Below are positions 32,983-42,753 of a DNA stretch of 64,000 bases, in pieces; positions within the stretch are counted from its first letter, which is position 1; each line of letters begins with the position of its first letter. Under the pieces are notes generated by a model that was not told the DNA's origin, ran no database searches, and saw only the letters and a program-made list of their open reading frames with translations. The position numbers and the translations under genes were made by a program. Location: assembly GCA_905221605.1 (NCBI GenBank), contig CAJNDS010002213.1, forward strand, positions 124,001 to 188,000, given 5' to 3'. This DNA is from Symbiodinium natans. Lineage: Eukaryota; Sar; Dinophyceae; Suessiales; Symbiodiniaceae.

Positions 32983-33044
32983 GTGTGTGTGTGTGTGTGT
33001 GTGTGCGTGCAAAGGCTGTGTCAATGTACACACACACACAGACA
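32983..33044. repeat. GT and AC tracts facing each other
   Basis: A (GT)n run at 32983-33005 and an (AC)n run at 33028-33040 are inverted around AAAGGCTGTGTCAATG and can form a hairpin. Confidence 0.85.
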
Positions 33045-33795
33045 GTGTGTGAACAAGCCCGTGGAGGTTGAGGCCTCGGCTTCTAGGAATTCAGCGCTAG
33101 AACGCTAAACTGGACCCCCTCACCCCCAAACCCCAAACCCTAAACCCTAAACCCTAAAAACTGGAGCCCGCTCCGAAACCCTGAACCCTTAACCCTAAAT
33201 GGCACTGTTGCGGAGCCAAGCTGCCACAGAAGTCACTTCCAGGAGCCCGTTCGTGGCCTAGCAGGAAAGCACCCTACATCCGGTTTAGGGGGTTTCGGGT
33301 TTAGGGTTTAGGGCGCGGGGCTTAGGGAGGATTTAGGATTTGAGGCATTGCTAAAGGTATGAGGTTAATTCACCCCCACAATGAGAGGTCAAGCAGGCCT
33401 TCAGGGTTTTACAGGGCTTTCGAGTGGGGCGCTTGAAGGGTTTGGGGCGGGGTTTCGGACGCTGGGGTAGAACTGGTTGCGGGTTTAGGGTTTAGGGGGC
33501 CTAGGGCATCCCTAAACCCTAAACCCTAAACCCTAAACCTTGAACCCTCAACCTTGAACCCTGACGCTAACACATCACTTACTATAGAACTGGGTGACAT
33601 ACCAGTACTCACAGACTGAGACCCCCAGACCCGAAACCCCAAACCCAAAATAGGGTTAGGACCCTAAACCCAAAAAACTCGAAACCTCGTTCTGAAGTCT
33701 AGGTTGGCTTCCTAGTGTTCTTGGGTATTTGGTTCATGTGAGCCTCGGGCAAACTCGTTTGCGGGTTGGGAGGCTAGGGCTTTGCAGGGTTTAGG

Positions 33796-33892
33796 CTTTA
33801 GCTTTAGGGTTTAGGGTTTAGGGTTTAGGGTTTAGGGTTTAGGGTTTAGGGTTTAGGGTTTAGGGTTTAGGGTTTAGGGTTTAGGGTTTAGG
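33796..33892. repeat. Interstitial TTTAGGG array
   Basis: About fourteen uniform units. Confidence 0.9.
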
Positions 33893-33962
33893 GATCTGTG
33901 GACTTCGGGGTTGAGGGTGTTTGCGGAACCGTGTGGAAAATCGAGTGAACCTTTTGCCTTAG

Positions 33963-34001
33963 CCAGAAACACAAGCGGGAATTTGACCCAACAACAAAGA
34001 G
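33963..34001 (+). CDS. Candidate plus-strand exon with repeat-supplied donor
   Basis: Acceptor TTTTGCCTTAG and donor AG|GTTTAGGG enclose QKHKREFDPTTK in phase 2-2. A possible next exon begins at 34145 after GCCTACAG (WTECKSSQKLL) in matching phase. The intron between them opens with about twelve uniform TTTAGGG units. Confidence 0.5.
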
Positions 34002-34085
34002 GTTTAGGGTTTAGGGTTTAGGGTTTAGGGTTTAGGGTTTAGGGTTTAGGGTTTAGGGTTTAGGGTTTAGGGTTTAGGGTTTAGA
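34002..34085. repeat. TTTAGGG array forming the 5' end of an intron
   Basis: The array starts immediately at the predicted donor after 34001, so the first intron bases are GTTTAGGG. Confidence 0.85.
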
Positions 34086-34377
34086 AATTTGGGGTTTAAA
34101 GTTTAGGGTTTAGGGGTTTTCTCTCATATGTTGAGAGCCTACAGCTGGACGGAGTGCAAGAGCTCCCAGAAACTCCTAAGCCCTAAGCCCTGGACCCAAA
34201 CCCCAACCCTGGAACTGTTTGGGCTAGCCCTTTATAAACGAAAAAATGAATTAGCTAGTTAAGGACTATATCCTTTTATATAAGAGGCAACCACATATGT
34301 ATATATATATATATATAAATATGTATGTATATATGTATGTGTATATGTATATGTGTAAAAAAGATAATGTTCATGAC

Positions 34378-35246
34378 CCGACTCTTCGCTGCGAAAGGGG
34401 CCGGGGCTTCGGAGAACTGCAGAAGATGAAAGGGGGTTGAGGGTCTAGGATTTACGGCGTGCAGGGTCTTAAAAACACCCCAAAAGACCCTTAGCGAAAA
34501 ATAGCGCAAGCAACCCTGAGGCCACTCTGAAAAGAAACGCCCGGAGTCCCTCAACCTGTAAAACCCTAATCCTGGAAAAAGCATCATCTCCATGAGGGGG
34601 GGGGCATGAGGGGCGGGGGGAGGGGGGGGGTTAAAACCTAAACCCGAACCCCTAAAGCCTAAACCCTAAACCCTAACCCTAAACCCTAAACCCCAAACCC
34701 TAAGCCCTAAACTCTAAACGCTAACCCGAAACCCTCCACTGGGCCTCCACCAGTTCGGCCACAGCGCCCTCCTGCCACGGGCCCTTTTGACCCACAAGCC
34801 CACATCCCTACAAATCCCCATAAAAAACTCGGTTTAGGGTTTAGGGTTTAGGGTTGAGGGTTGAGGGTTGAGGGTTTAGGGGTTTCTTTCTAAGAATTCT
34901 TCAACATACGCATTGGGGGCATACCCTTAAGAGAAAACTAAGGGGCATGGTCAAGATCCTTCTATTCTCCTTTCATAGGCTCAGGGGGGGAGTTGTATTC
35001 GGGGGTATGTTGAAATATTCTTGGAGAAGCCCTAAGCACGAAGCCCTAAGCTCTAAGCCCTAAGCCCCAAATCCTAAACCCTAAATCCTAAACCCTAAAC
35101 CCTAAACCCTGAACCCTAAACCCTAAACCCTAAACCCTAAACCCGAAACCCTAAGCTCCTTGGCCAAGCTCAGTGGGTTCACTGGCACCTGATCCGGCGC
35201 GCTGCCGGCCACGGCCGTGTAGCTGTCAATCTTGGTGGAAGAGGCT
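34378..35246 (-). CDS. Three-exon chain of an unidentified minus-strand gene
   Basis: Exons 35150-35246 (ASSTKIDSYTAVAGSAPDQV...NPLSLAKELR), 34733-34771 (EGAVAELVEAQWR) and 34378-34416 (FSEAPAPFAAKSR) join at phase 0. Acceptors are good (GTGGCAG; CTTTCATCTTCTGCAG). Donors are AGG|GTTTCGGG twice, a telomeric variant supplying the splice site, and CGG|GTCATG. The product is alanine-rich and helical. Candidate earlier exons are at 36513-36554 and 36815-36861 but their phases do not connect directly. Family unknown. Confidence 0.6.
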
Positions 35247-35276
35247 CTCAGGGCTTTTGGGGGCCTGACTGGGTTG

Positions 35277-35370
35277 GTTTAGGGTTTAGGGTTTAGGGTT
35301 TAGGGTTTAGGGTTTAGGGTGTAGGGTTTAGGGTTTAGGGTTTGGGGTTTGGGGTTTAGGGTTTAGGGTT
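35277..35370. repeat. Interstitial TTTAGGG array
   Basis: About thirteen units with TTTGGGG variants near the end. Confidence 0.85.
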
Positions 35371-35371
35371 G

Positions 35372-35860
35372 TAATGTTGCACTGTCTTTAGTATTAAGAT
35401 TCCTGGAGCCCAAGGCCCTCAGGGCCTCAAGCCTTACTGCGTAAGCCCTAAACCCTAAACACAAACCCTTAAACAAAAATCCGAAAACAACTTGGTATTA
35501 TGGAGGGTAGCCAGACAAACTTACTAAAGACAGCCTGACCGGCCCGTGGGCTACCTATCACAAAATTTGTTTGGGGCCTCGTTTCGTAATGAATTTCCAG
35601 CAGGCTTTACATGGAACTGGCCGGGCTTAGATTTCTGGATTCTACGGGCTCTGGCTCTTTAAGAGTCCTGGAGCCCAAGCCCTCAGGGCTTCAAGCCTTA
35701 CTGCATAAGCTCTTAACCCAAAACACAAACCCTTAAAATAAACGTCCGGAAAAACTTGCGATAATAGACGGTACCCCGAACAAACTCGGTTCGCTGAAAA
35801 CATTTTCGAAACTTGTGATTATAGACCCTCCTTATACTAAAGCCAGTCCAACATTAGGGT
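35372..35860. repeat. Two diverged direct copies of a roughly 250-bp AT-richer repeat
   Basis: CCTGGAGCCCAAGGCCCTCAG...CAAGCCTTACTGCGTAAG with AACACAAACCCTTAAA at 35400-35480 recurs at 35667-35745. Both copies are followed by ACTTG(G/C)(T/G)AT(T/A)AT and a GACAAACT/GAACAAACT motif. It looks like a decayed mobile element duplicated in place. Confidence 0.6.
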
Positions 35861-36242
35861 TTGGGGTTTAGGGTTTGGGGCTTGGGGTTTAGGGTTTAGG
35901 TTCCTTTAACACCCTTTGAACTTTGAAAAATGTCTTGTGTAGGGTCCTGTATACACACCCAAATAGGAACATCCCAAAAACCAACCTAGTTTCGGGCTTG
36001 GGGTCCTGGGGTTTAGGGTTCAGTGTTGAGGCTTGCGGAAGCGGGGGTTCTTGGAGGATTGGAGCTCCTCGGGTTGAGGGGTTCAGGCCAGGCGGTTCAG
36101 GGGTCGTCATGTGCCACCCATACAGGAATTCCTAAACCCTAAACCCTAAACCCTAAACCCAAAACCCAAAACCCTAAACCCTAAGGGACTTCAGGAGACT
36201 GCGGTTCGTTGTATGCCGTACACAGTTGCCCTAAACCCCCGC

Positions 36243-36382
36243 ACCGTAAACCTCCAAACCTCCAAACCTCCAAACCTCCAAACCTCCAAACCTCCAAACC
36301 TCCAAACCTCCAAACCTCCAAACCTCCAAACCTCCAAACCTCCAAACCTCCAAACCTCCAAACCTCCAAACCTCCAAACCCC
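36243..36382. repeat. Uniform 8-base repeat CCTCCAAA
   Basis: About seventeen copies of an octamer differ from the telomeric heptamer by an inserted base and a T>C change. The uniformity implies amplification from one mutant unit. Open frames on both strands (NLQTSKPP, WRFGGLEV) are artefacts. Confidence 0.9.
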
Positions 36383-36448
36383 ACACCCTAAACCCTAAAC
36401 CCGAAACCCTAAACCCTAAACCCTTACCCAAAACCCCACACGGCCAAG

Positions 36449-36486
36449 AGAAGGAGCTCCAGAAAAACGAGGCCCTGACCGCCAGG
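36449..36486 (+). CDS. Candidate plus-strand exon, coiled-coil like
   Basis: Acceptor GGCCAAG and donor AGG|GTGAAA enclose KELQKNEALTAR. A minus-strand candidate lies only 27 bases away (36513-36554), so at most one of the two is likely to be real. Confidence 0.3.
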
Positions 36487-36512
36487 GTGAAAAAGGGCAT
36501 CGTCTCCCAAAC

Positions 36513-36554
36513 CTCACGTCGCTTGCGCGCGCGTTGCGCAAACTTCAGGCTTTC
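36513..36554 (-). CDS. Candidate minus-strand exon, basic helix
   Basis: Acceptor CCCGAAG and donor GAG|GTTTGGG enclose ESLKFAQRARKRRE at phase 0-0. Confidence 0.4.
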
Positions 36555-36647
36555 CTTCGGGCGCCATACAGAATTATGCCGAAGACTGTTGTGTCTGTGC
36601 ATGCTGCTCCCTGCACTTAAAGCCTCCTAGAAAGCTTCCAAACACTT

Positions 36648-36727
36648 GGGGGTTTACGAAAATGAGGGATCCCTAAGATAACCCCAAATAGTAGGATTCC
36701 CTTATAAAAAGGACCCGAAGGTACCCC
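36648..36727. mobile_element. GGGTTTACGA-family inverted-repeat element, right end lost
   Basis: The left end GGGGGTTTACGAAAATGAGGG and the core AATAGTAGGATTCCCTTATA match the complete copies at 41874-41980 and 63026-63126. The right end merges into CCCTAAACCC. Confidence 0.6.
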
Positions 36728-36814
36728 TAAACCCTAAACCCTGAACCCTAAACCCTTAACCCTAAACCCTAAACCTTGAGCGGACCGTTGTGAGCATGGT
36801 CCCCCCACATCCAC

Positions 36815-36861
36815 GCGTGGCTTCCCTCGGCTTCGCGCGGCTTGGCTGGCTTGGTGGGCAT
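36815..36861 (-). CDS. Candidate first exon of a minus-strand gene
   Basis: ATG in the context GGCAACAATG opens MPTKPAKPREAEGSHA, ending GC|GTGGATG at phase 2. Pro/Lys-rich start, family unknown. It may begin the gene continuing into 34378-35246. Confidence 0.45.
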
Positions 36862-37131
36862 TGTTGCCGTTTATGGTTTAGGGTTTAGGGTTTAGCCGCA
36901 CACGTGCACGGCGACCAAGTTGTATCACCACGCCTAAGCCCGAATTCACCTTAAACCCTACACCCTATAGACCCGTAGGGCTTACGGTGTCTTTGGAGTT
37001 CGCAGGATTTGACGCTCCAGGGCCGGTAGAGTAAGGGGTGTCAGGGTCTAGGGTTTAGGGTATAGGGTTTGGTGTTTAGGGTCTAGGGTTTAGGGCTTGG
37101 GGGGCGGGCGTAAGAATCCTCCGCCCCTCCG

Positions 37132-39343
37132 TCGAGTGGCCGAGACCATCGCGTGCCCACCACCACGCAGGACGCGGCCAATCTCTCGCAGAGCCTTCAC
37201 CTTGTCTTTCACAAACCTGAGCTGGGTTCAGGGTATGGGGCTAGGCTAGCTCAAGCCAATTTGGGGGTTTCCGAAATTGTGTATCTTTTTGGGGTCCTTA
37301 TTCTAAGGGAATCCTACAAGTTGAGGGTCTATTATAGGGGTCCCTTGTTTTCGTCGACTCCCATTTGAGCTTCAAGCCCGACCCTAAAGCTTACTAACCC
37401 TGAACAGCGGTTTTTGGGCTCGAAGCTCTCCACGGGCCTTGGAAGGCTCAACATCTTCCTGGTTCGTCGTTCAATACAACATGGTAAAAGTAGGACCCCT
37501 AAACCCTAAACCCTAAGCCCTAAACCCTAAACCCTAAACCCTAAACCCTAAACCCTAAACCCTAGACCCTAAACCCTAAACCCTAAACCCTAAACCCTAA
37601 ACCCTAAACCCTAAACCCTAAACCCTAACCCTGTTTGGGGTGACCCAGGCCCCCCCCCCCCCCCCCCCCCCCCCCCGCGAGACCTCCTCCCTAAGGCCAG
37701 CAACAAGAATTCCACCAAAAAATGGTGCCCTTTTGCACTGGTTTCGGGCGACAAAAACATCCCAGAACTCAACGGCCCTCGTGTACTACTGGGATTCCTC
37801 ACCGACATCTGTCTTAATATTTAACGACAGGCAAGGCCACATGAGCACGTAGCTCATCGTGACAGCATCGAAGCTCTTTGGCTTGAACATGGAGAGATCG
37901 TCAGCCGAAGCGACGCTGAAGTCCATGTTGCCTTCAAGACAAGAGCAGCCAGAAATCAAAGACAGGGTATGCAGCAGGGCATCAGGATTTTCCTGTGTGT
38001 GTGGCTTGGGTCCGGTCTAACTCGAAAACCCTAAACCCTAAACCCTAAACCCTAAACCCTAAACCCTAAACCCTAAACCCTAAACCCTAAACCCTAAACC
38101 CTAAACCCTGAAGCGCTGGGAGTCGCAGTAGCGGCCTGAGCCCCGCACTCATGCCGCTGGCGCGCTTCTTTGCCTTGCTAATCATCGCATCCTGCAGAGC
38201 AGTGCTTCAGGGGCTTGGGTTGAAGGATTAATTGTTTGGTGGTGGGTGGTCTATAATAAACTCCTAAAAGGTCCTATACCAAAAACAAACTGTGAAAACA
38301 AAAGCGGTTTCGGGATTGAACTATGATTGAATACGCGAGCGAGGGCCTTGGACCTCAACCCTCGAAGCTCGTAGGCTCAGGGCTCAGGGCCCCAAACTCC
38401 CAGCCACTTGACTCTGTTTTGGGTTAGGAGTTCCGTAAGCACTCTATAAACCCTGAACTCTAATCTCCCTGCCCTGGGCCTGCAAGTCGGTCGCATGGAC
38501 GTGTGCCTTTGGCAAGGCTTGCGCCTGAGGCTTGACGGCGTCTCTCTAGATTACTGGGTCCAGGAGGCAGATCTATGGCAACTACATTGTGCACGGTGGG
38601 GGGTGTTCGGGGTGGGAGGGTGGGGGGGACGGGGGGAGGGGTTGCACAACGCGAGCCGCAGCGAAGGGTGGTGGGGGGGGGGGGGGGGGTGGGGGGGGTG
38701 GGGTGGGGTGGGGGTGGGGGGGTGGGGGGGGGGGTGGGGTGGGGGAGTGGGTGGGGGGTGGGGGGGTGGGGGGGTGGGGGGGTGGGGGGGGTGGGGGGTG
38801 GGTGGTGGGGGGGTGGGGGGGTGGGGGGGTGGGGGGGTTGGGTGTGGCGGGGAGGGGTGGGGTGGGTTAACGATCGTATCGTAAACTCTGATTTCATGCT
38901 TCCATGTGACAATGTCTGGGCTAGGGTTCAGGGTTACGCCTTTCGAAGCATCAGACAGAACCAGGCACTAGCACCCTAAACCCTAAACCCCCAAATCCTC
39001 CAAGGCTCTCAACCTTGATGGGGGGAACGTGAAGTCAAGTTTTGCACCACCGTTCCAAGCCCAAGCCCTACACCGCCAACCTTCAAACCCCCAAACCCTG
39101 AACCCCTACAGTAAACCCCTTCAGAAATCTTCACAGACCTAAACCCTAAACCCTAAACCCTAAACCCTAAACCCTAAACCCTAAACCCTAAACCCTAAAC
39201 CCTAAAACCCTAAAACCCTAAACCCTAAACCCTAAACCCCAAAACGCTAAACCCTAAACCCGAACAAAACTGCTTTGCAACCAGGGCACGATCAGCAACG
39301 CTGGCTGGCCTGGGCCGGTGCCAAGGTCCAGCACGGCAGCGGC
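37132..39343 (-). CDS. Class I SAM-dependent methyltransferase, five exons
   Basis: Exons 39290-39343, 38938-38967, 38155-38191, 37838-37931 and about 37132-37216 join in phase. Motif I is AAAVLDLGTGPGQPALLI (SAM-binding glycine loop). The second strand ends VLSDAS and is followed by DAMISKAKKRASGNMDF. Motif II/III is ASADDLSMFKPKSFDAVTMS. Then comes YVLMWFVKDKVKALREIGRV with LRGGGHAMVSAT, the usual 'ALxEIxRVLxxGG' signature. This order and spacing fit the Methyltransf_11/UbiE-like fold. Substrate cannot be told. Donors are GT, GT, GC and GC. N-terminal exons upstream of 39343 and a C-terminal end are not located, and the last exon's 3' end is approximate. Introns carry CCCTAAA arrays, a GT-rich tract (38660-38870) and poly-C. 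Confidence 0.85.
37497..37630. repeat. CCCTAAA array inside a methyltransferase intron
   Basis: About nineteen units, followed closely by a 34-base poly-C run at 37642-37676. Confidence 0.9.
38030..38112. repeat. CCCTAAA array inside a methyltransferase intron
   Basis: About twelve uniform units between the exons at 37838-37931 and 38155-38191. Confidence 0.9.
38605..38870. repeat. G-rich GGGGGGT tract
   Basis: About 260 bases of G runs broken by T and A, intronic in the methyltransferase gene. Glycine/tryptophan and proline frames across it are not genes. G-quadruplex formation is likely. Confidence 0.9.
39139..39262. repeat. CCCTAAA array just 3' of the methyltransferase motif I exon (minus reading)
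   Basis: About seventeen units lie less than 30 bases from the donor side of exon 39290-39343. Confidence 0.9.
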
Positions 39344-39355
39344 CTTTTTGAATGG

Positions 39356-39470
39356 CTTAGGGCTTAGGGCTTAGGGCTTAGGGCTTAGGGCTTAGGGCTT
39401 AGGGCTTAGGGCTTAGGGCTTAGGGCTTAGGGCTTAGGGCTTAGGGCTTAGGGCTTAGGGCTGAGGGGGC
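39356..39470. repeat. Uniform TTAGGGC array
   Basis: About fifteen copies of the variant heptamer TTAGGGC, followed by TTCGGGC and TTAGGGG forms. It begins 12 bases from the methyltransferase motif I exon. Confidence 0.9.
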
Positions 39471-39641
39471 TTAGGGGGCTTAGGGGGCTTCGGGCGCTTC
39501 GGGCTTCGGGCTTAGGGCTTAGGGCTTCGGGCTTCGGGCTTAGGGTGTGGGGTTTAGGACTTAGGGCTTCGGGCTTAGGGGTTAGGGCAAGTGAGCCTTT
39601 GTTGGCGGGAATATGAAGCCCTAGGCCCTAATCCCCTGCAG

Positions 39642-39691
39642 GGTGCACAGAATCGCATGCCAGAGGAGTACCAGATCTCAAGGCATTTCGG
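39642..39691 (+). CDS. Candidate plus-strand exon
   Basis: Acceptor AATCCCCTGCAG and donor CGG|GTTTAAC enclose GAQNRMPEEYQISRHF, phase 0 to 2. The minus strand is not open. Family unknown. Confidence 0.5.
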
Positions 39692-40061
39692 GTTTAACTC
39701 CTAAACCCTAAACCCTAAACCCAAAACCCTAGACCCTAAACCCTAAACCCTAAACCCTAAACCCTAAACCCTAAACCCTAAACCCTAAACCTCTAACAGT
39801 CAGATATCCTAAACCCTGAACCCTAAACCCGTAAACCTTAAACCCTCAGGGCTTATAGGGTTTGGGATCCCAGTTGGACTGGATCCTTGTTATGGCCTTT
39901 GTTCACTCGCGCACCGTGCACCTGAAACTTACAGTCAGTCAGGAGTTTAGGCGTTGAGGGGTTTAGAGTTTAGAGGAACAGGGTTTAGGGGTTTAGGCGT
40001 TTAGGGCTTAGGCTTGTTTAGTGGTTTGTTGCCGTTTAGGGTTTGTCAGAAATCAGGGACC

Positions 40062-40700
40062 TCACCCGGCCTTCTGGCCAACCACCTTCTCTGTCATCTT
40101 TTCGAACATCGGCCAGTTCACCAGGAACAGCTTCTCGTAAATGTTCCTCAGGTGAGCACCAAAATCCGAAAGTCTTGAAGCTCGGAGGCCAGCTCGACCC
40201 ACCAACACACAGTTGCGGTTTACTGTTTAGGGGGACTAAACCCTACACCCTAAACCCTGAACCGTAAACCCTAACCTTCAGGACTGGGTTGAGGTGGTCG
40301 TAGACCGCGCGCAGCCTGCCGCACCCCGCACCGCTCTAAGCCCTATATCCGGAGATCCTAGCCTCCTTGGCGAGGGCAGGAGTTAGGATATGGATAGTGT
40401 ATGTCTACTTGGATGTGGGCTTGGGACGCACCAAATCCCAAATATGTTTATGGGTTTCCTGGTTCATCCTGAAGCATAAGCCCCAAACGTGCTGTTGGTT
40501 AGTAGGGAATGAGGTAATGAGGTACCCTATATAATCCCTCAAAGGGTATATAGAGGGGGGTATATACGGGGAGATATAGGGTACCTCATTCCCCCCTTCC
40601 CCACTCAACAACAGTAAGCAAACCGAGCACCAAGACGCGCATCGATAGCACCGGAAGGCACAAAGGCCAGGGCCAAGAGACAAAGTGCCAGAAGTGCCAT
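40062..40700 (-). CDS. Small secreted or membrane-targeted protein, three exons
   Basis: Exon 1 (40624-40700) starts MALLALCLLALAFVPSGAID, a hydrophobic signal-peptide-like N-terminus with a likely cleavage after SGA, and ends CG|GTTTGC at phase 2. Exon 2 (40276-40315, LRAVYDHLNPVLK) follows acceptor GCGGCAG in phase and ends AAG|GTTAGGG. A third, C-terminal exon ends NIYEKLFLVNWPMFEKMTEK then VVGQKAG and TGA at 40062-40064. Its start (40146-40190) and its phase relation to exon 2 are not settled. Family unknown; entry into the secretory pathway is inferred from the first exon. Confidence 0.6.
40503..40606. mobile_element. Hairpin element with inverted ends
   Basis: GGGAATGAGGT...GAGGTACCCTATAT at the left is inverted at the right as ATATAGGGTACCTCATTCCC. 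The interior is AT/GA-rich. It lies in the first intron of the secreted-protein gene. Confidence 0.6.
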
Positions 40701-41033
40701 TGCTTTGCTCTCTAATGGTCTCTTTCTGCCCAGTTGAGGGCAATTTGTTACGGTTTAATATGTTTTGGCATCCTTGCTAAACCCTATAGTACCCTAAGCC
40801 CTTAGGAATGGACATAATCTCGGAACCCTCCTTACCAATCATTCCAATCATTTGAAAGTTAGTTCTCTCGAGGGGCAGGCCTTAAGAGCTTTGAGTGAGG
40901 CATAGGATGCGGATCGTGTTCAACATGACTCGTAGCTATCAGGGCTCCTTAAGCGCGTCTTGTCTCAAGACTTGGGCTAGGGAGTTGTTGACCATAAGAT
41001 CACACCCTAAACCCTAAACCCTAAACCCTAAAG

Positions 41034-41307
41034 TGAAATATTCTACATGTGGAAACTGGACCATGAGATCAACGTGAACCTGGCCTTGCGCAGGCTAGAG
41101 GCGAGCAGTGGATGGCGAGCCGATTGGCGATTTAAGGTTTAGGGTTTCGGGTTTAGGGAATTTCTGGAAACAAACCCTAAACAGTAAACCATCAACCCTA
41201 AACCCTAAACCCTCGATGAATCCGGAGCATTGAAGCCCGGATCCCGAAGTGGCACATCAGGACACGGCGACCGCCGAACTGGGGGGCTTAACTGGGTTCT
41301 TGCTAAG
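41034..41307 (+). CDS. Two-exon plus-strand chain flanked by telomeric splice sites
   Basis: Exon 41034-41136 starts right after ...CCCTAAACCCTAAAG and ends AAG|GTTTAGGG. It reads EIFYMWKLDHEINVNLALRR then LEASSGWRADWRFK. Exon 41236-41307 follows ATTGAAG in phase 0, reads PGSRSGTSGHGDRRTGGLNW then VLAK, and ends AAG|GTTTAGGG. Both donors, and probably the first acceptor, are formed by telomeric units. The plus strand is open across both exons with GC-biased codons. Family unknown. Confidence 0.6.
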
Positions 41308-41363
41308 GTTTAGGGTTTAGGTTTAGGGTTTAGGGTTTAGAGTTTAGGGTTCAGGGTTTAGGG

Positions 41364-41572
41364 TTGGGTTTAGGGTTTGGGGTTTGGGGTTTGGGGTTTG
41401 GGGTTTGGGGTTTGGGGTTTGGGGTTTGGGGTTTGGGGTTTGGGGTTTGGGGTTTGGGGTTTGGTGTTTGGGGTTTGGGGTTTGGGTTTTGGGGTTTGGG
41501 GTTTGGGGTTTGGGGTTTGGGGTTTGGGGTTTGGGGTTTGGGGTTTGGGGTTTGGGGTTTGGGGTTTGGGGT
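41364..41572. repeat. Uniform TTTGGGG array
   Basis: About thirty copies of TTTGGGG with three single-base variants form the purest variant array in the window. Long GVWGLGF and NPKPQTP frames on both strands, up to 157 codons, come from it and are not genes. Confidence 0.95.
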
Positions 41573-41732
41573 TTAAACGAGAACAACAGCAGCAAGAAAG
41601 ACAACGAGCTTCCGCAACCATCAACAAACTAACACCAACACCACCATCACCACCAGCTCCAGCAGCAGCAGCAGCAGCACCAGCACCGCAACCACTACCA
41701 ACAAAAGAAGCAAAAACAACCGCAACCACAAC

Positions 41733-42367
41733 CTGCGTGTCCCATAGACCCTGAGACACTCGAACCCACAGCGCTGCACGCCTCCCCAGGAGGGCCAGCG
41801 CCTGCCTCAGCTCAGGCGCCAGGGCGAACAATCCCGAGCCCAAAGCCTTCCTGGGGTCTTTAGGGTTTAGGATATGGGGGGTTTACGAGAATAAGGGACC
41901 CCAATATACACCCAAAAGTAGTAGGATCCCCTTATGATAAGGGCCCCAATAAGGTACCCCCTAAGAGCGTAAACCCCCATGTGAAGTAGGGCTTTTACTT
42001 CTTGTATCCCCAAAAGGACACCAAGTATATGCACTCACCCATATAAAAAAGGAACCTTATATACACTCACCAATAAAAGTAATATAAACCCTATACTTTA
42101 TATAGGGTTTAGGATAGTTTAGGGTTTAGGGTTTAGGGTTTAGGGTTATAGGACTCTGAAAGTTCGGGCTTAGGGCTTTCTAGTCGTGTGGGCTGTTCTT
42201 GGAGGAGCCGAAGGGATGGGATTCATTAGGCGTTTGGGGTTTAGGGTTTAGGGTTTAGGTGTTAGGGTTTAGGGGTTAGGGTTTAGGGTTTAACCCTAAA
42301 CGCTTCAAACCCTGAACCCTACGGTGATGCTGGGCTTCAGCGGGCAGCGTTGCAAACTGGACATGCG
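41733..42367 (-). CDS. Two-exon minus-strand chain
   Basis: Exon 42323-42367 (RMSSLQRCPLKPSIT) follows a pyrimidine-rich acceptor ending TCGGGCAG and ends ACC|GTAGGG at phase 0. Exon 41733-41846 follows CCCAGGAAG and reads ALGSGLFALAPELRQALALL then GRRAALWVRVSQGLWDTQ, ending CAG|GTTGTG. The second exon is a long Leu/Ala/Arg helix. An inverted-repeat element (41874-41980) lies in the intron, 27 bases from the acceptor side. A further upstream exon may be near 42617-42666. Family unknown. Confidence 0.55.
41874..41980. mobile_element. GGGTTTACGA-family element, complete terminal inverted repeats
   Basis: ATGGGGGGTTTACG at the left is inverted as CGTAAACCCCCAT at the right (one base of length difference). 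The core GTAGTAGGATCCCCTTATGA is shared with 36648-36727 and 63026-63126. It is 107 bp, noncoding and intronic. Confidence 0.8.
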
Positions 42368-42674
42368 CTGCCCGACAGTGGGACAGCATGTAGGGAAGCA
42401 GAGACTTACCCTATATGCCTGGGCCGAAATCCTCTACCTTACACCTTGAATCTCGTGGTTTTGGGCGTTTAGGGTTTAGGGTTTAGGGAAGCCGGAACCC
42501 TGAAGCCCTGAAGCCCTGAAACTCTCAAACCCTCACCCTAAACCCTAAACCCTAAACCCTAAACCCCAAACCCTAAACCCTAAAACCCCAAAACTAAGCC
42601 CTAGACCCTGCTAGGAAGCTGGCGCAGCTTCCCCTTGGGGTGGCCGTCTCCGGGAGCATGCCTGCGGCTGTTTT

Positions 42675-42753
42675 GGCTTTAGGGTTTAGGGTTTAGGGTT
42701 TAGGGTTTAGGGTTTAGGGTTTAGGGTTTAGGGTTTAGGGTTTAGGGTTTAGT
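42675..42753. repeat. Interstitial TTTAGGG array
   Basis: About eleven uniform units. Confidence 0.9.

Noticed and set aside
36181-36602. 123-codon minus-strand ORF with WRFGGLEV repeats
   Set aside because: The repeated part is the CCTCCAAA array. Only the short non-repeat portion at 36513-36554 is retained as a candidate exon.
38460-38912. Long Pro-rich and Gly/Trp-rich frames on both strands
   Set aside because: They are produced by the GGGGGGT tract in a methyltransferase intron.
41370-41843. Open frames of up to 157 codons on both strands (NPKPQTP and GVWGLGF repeats)
   Set aside because: They are translations of the uniform TTTGGGG array. Only the non-repeat end (41733-41846) is kept, as an exon with its own splice sites.
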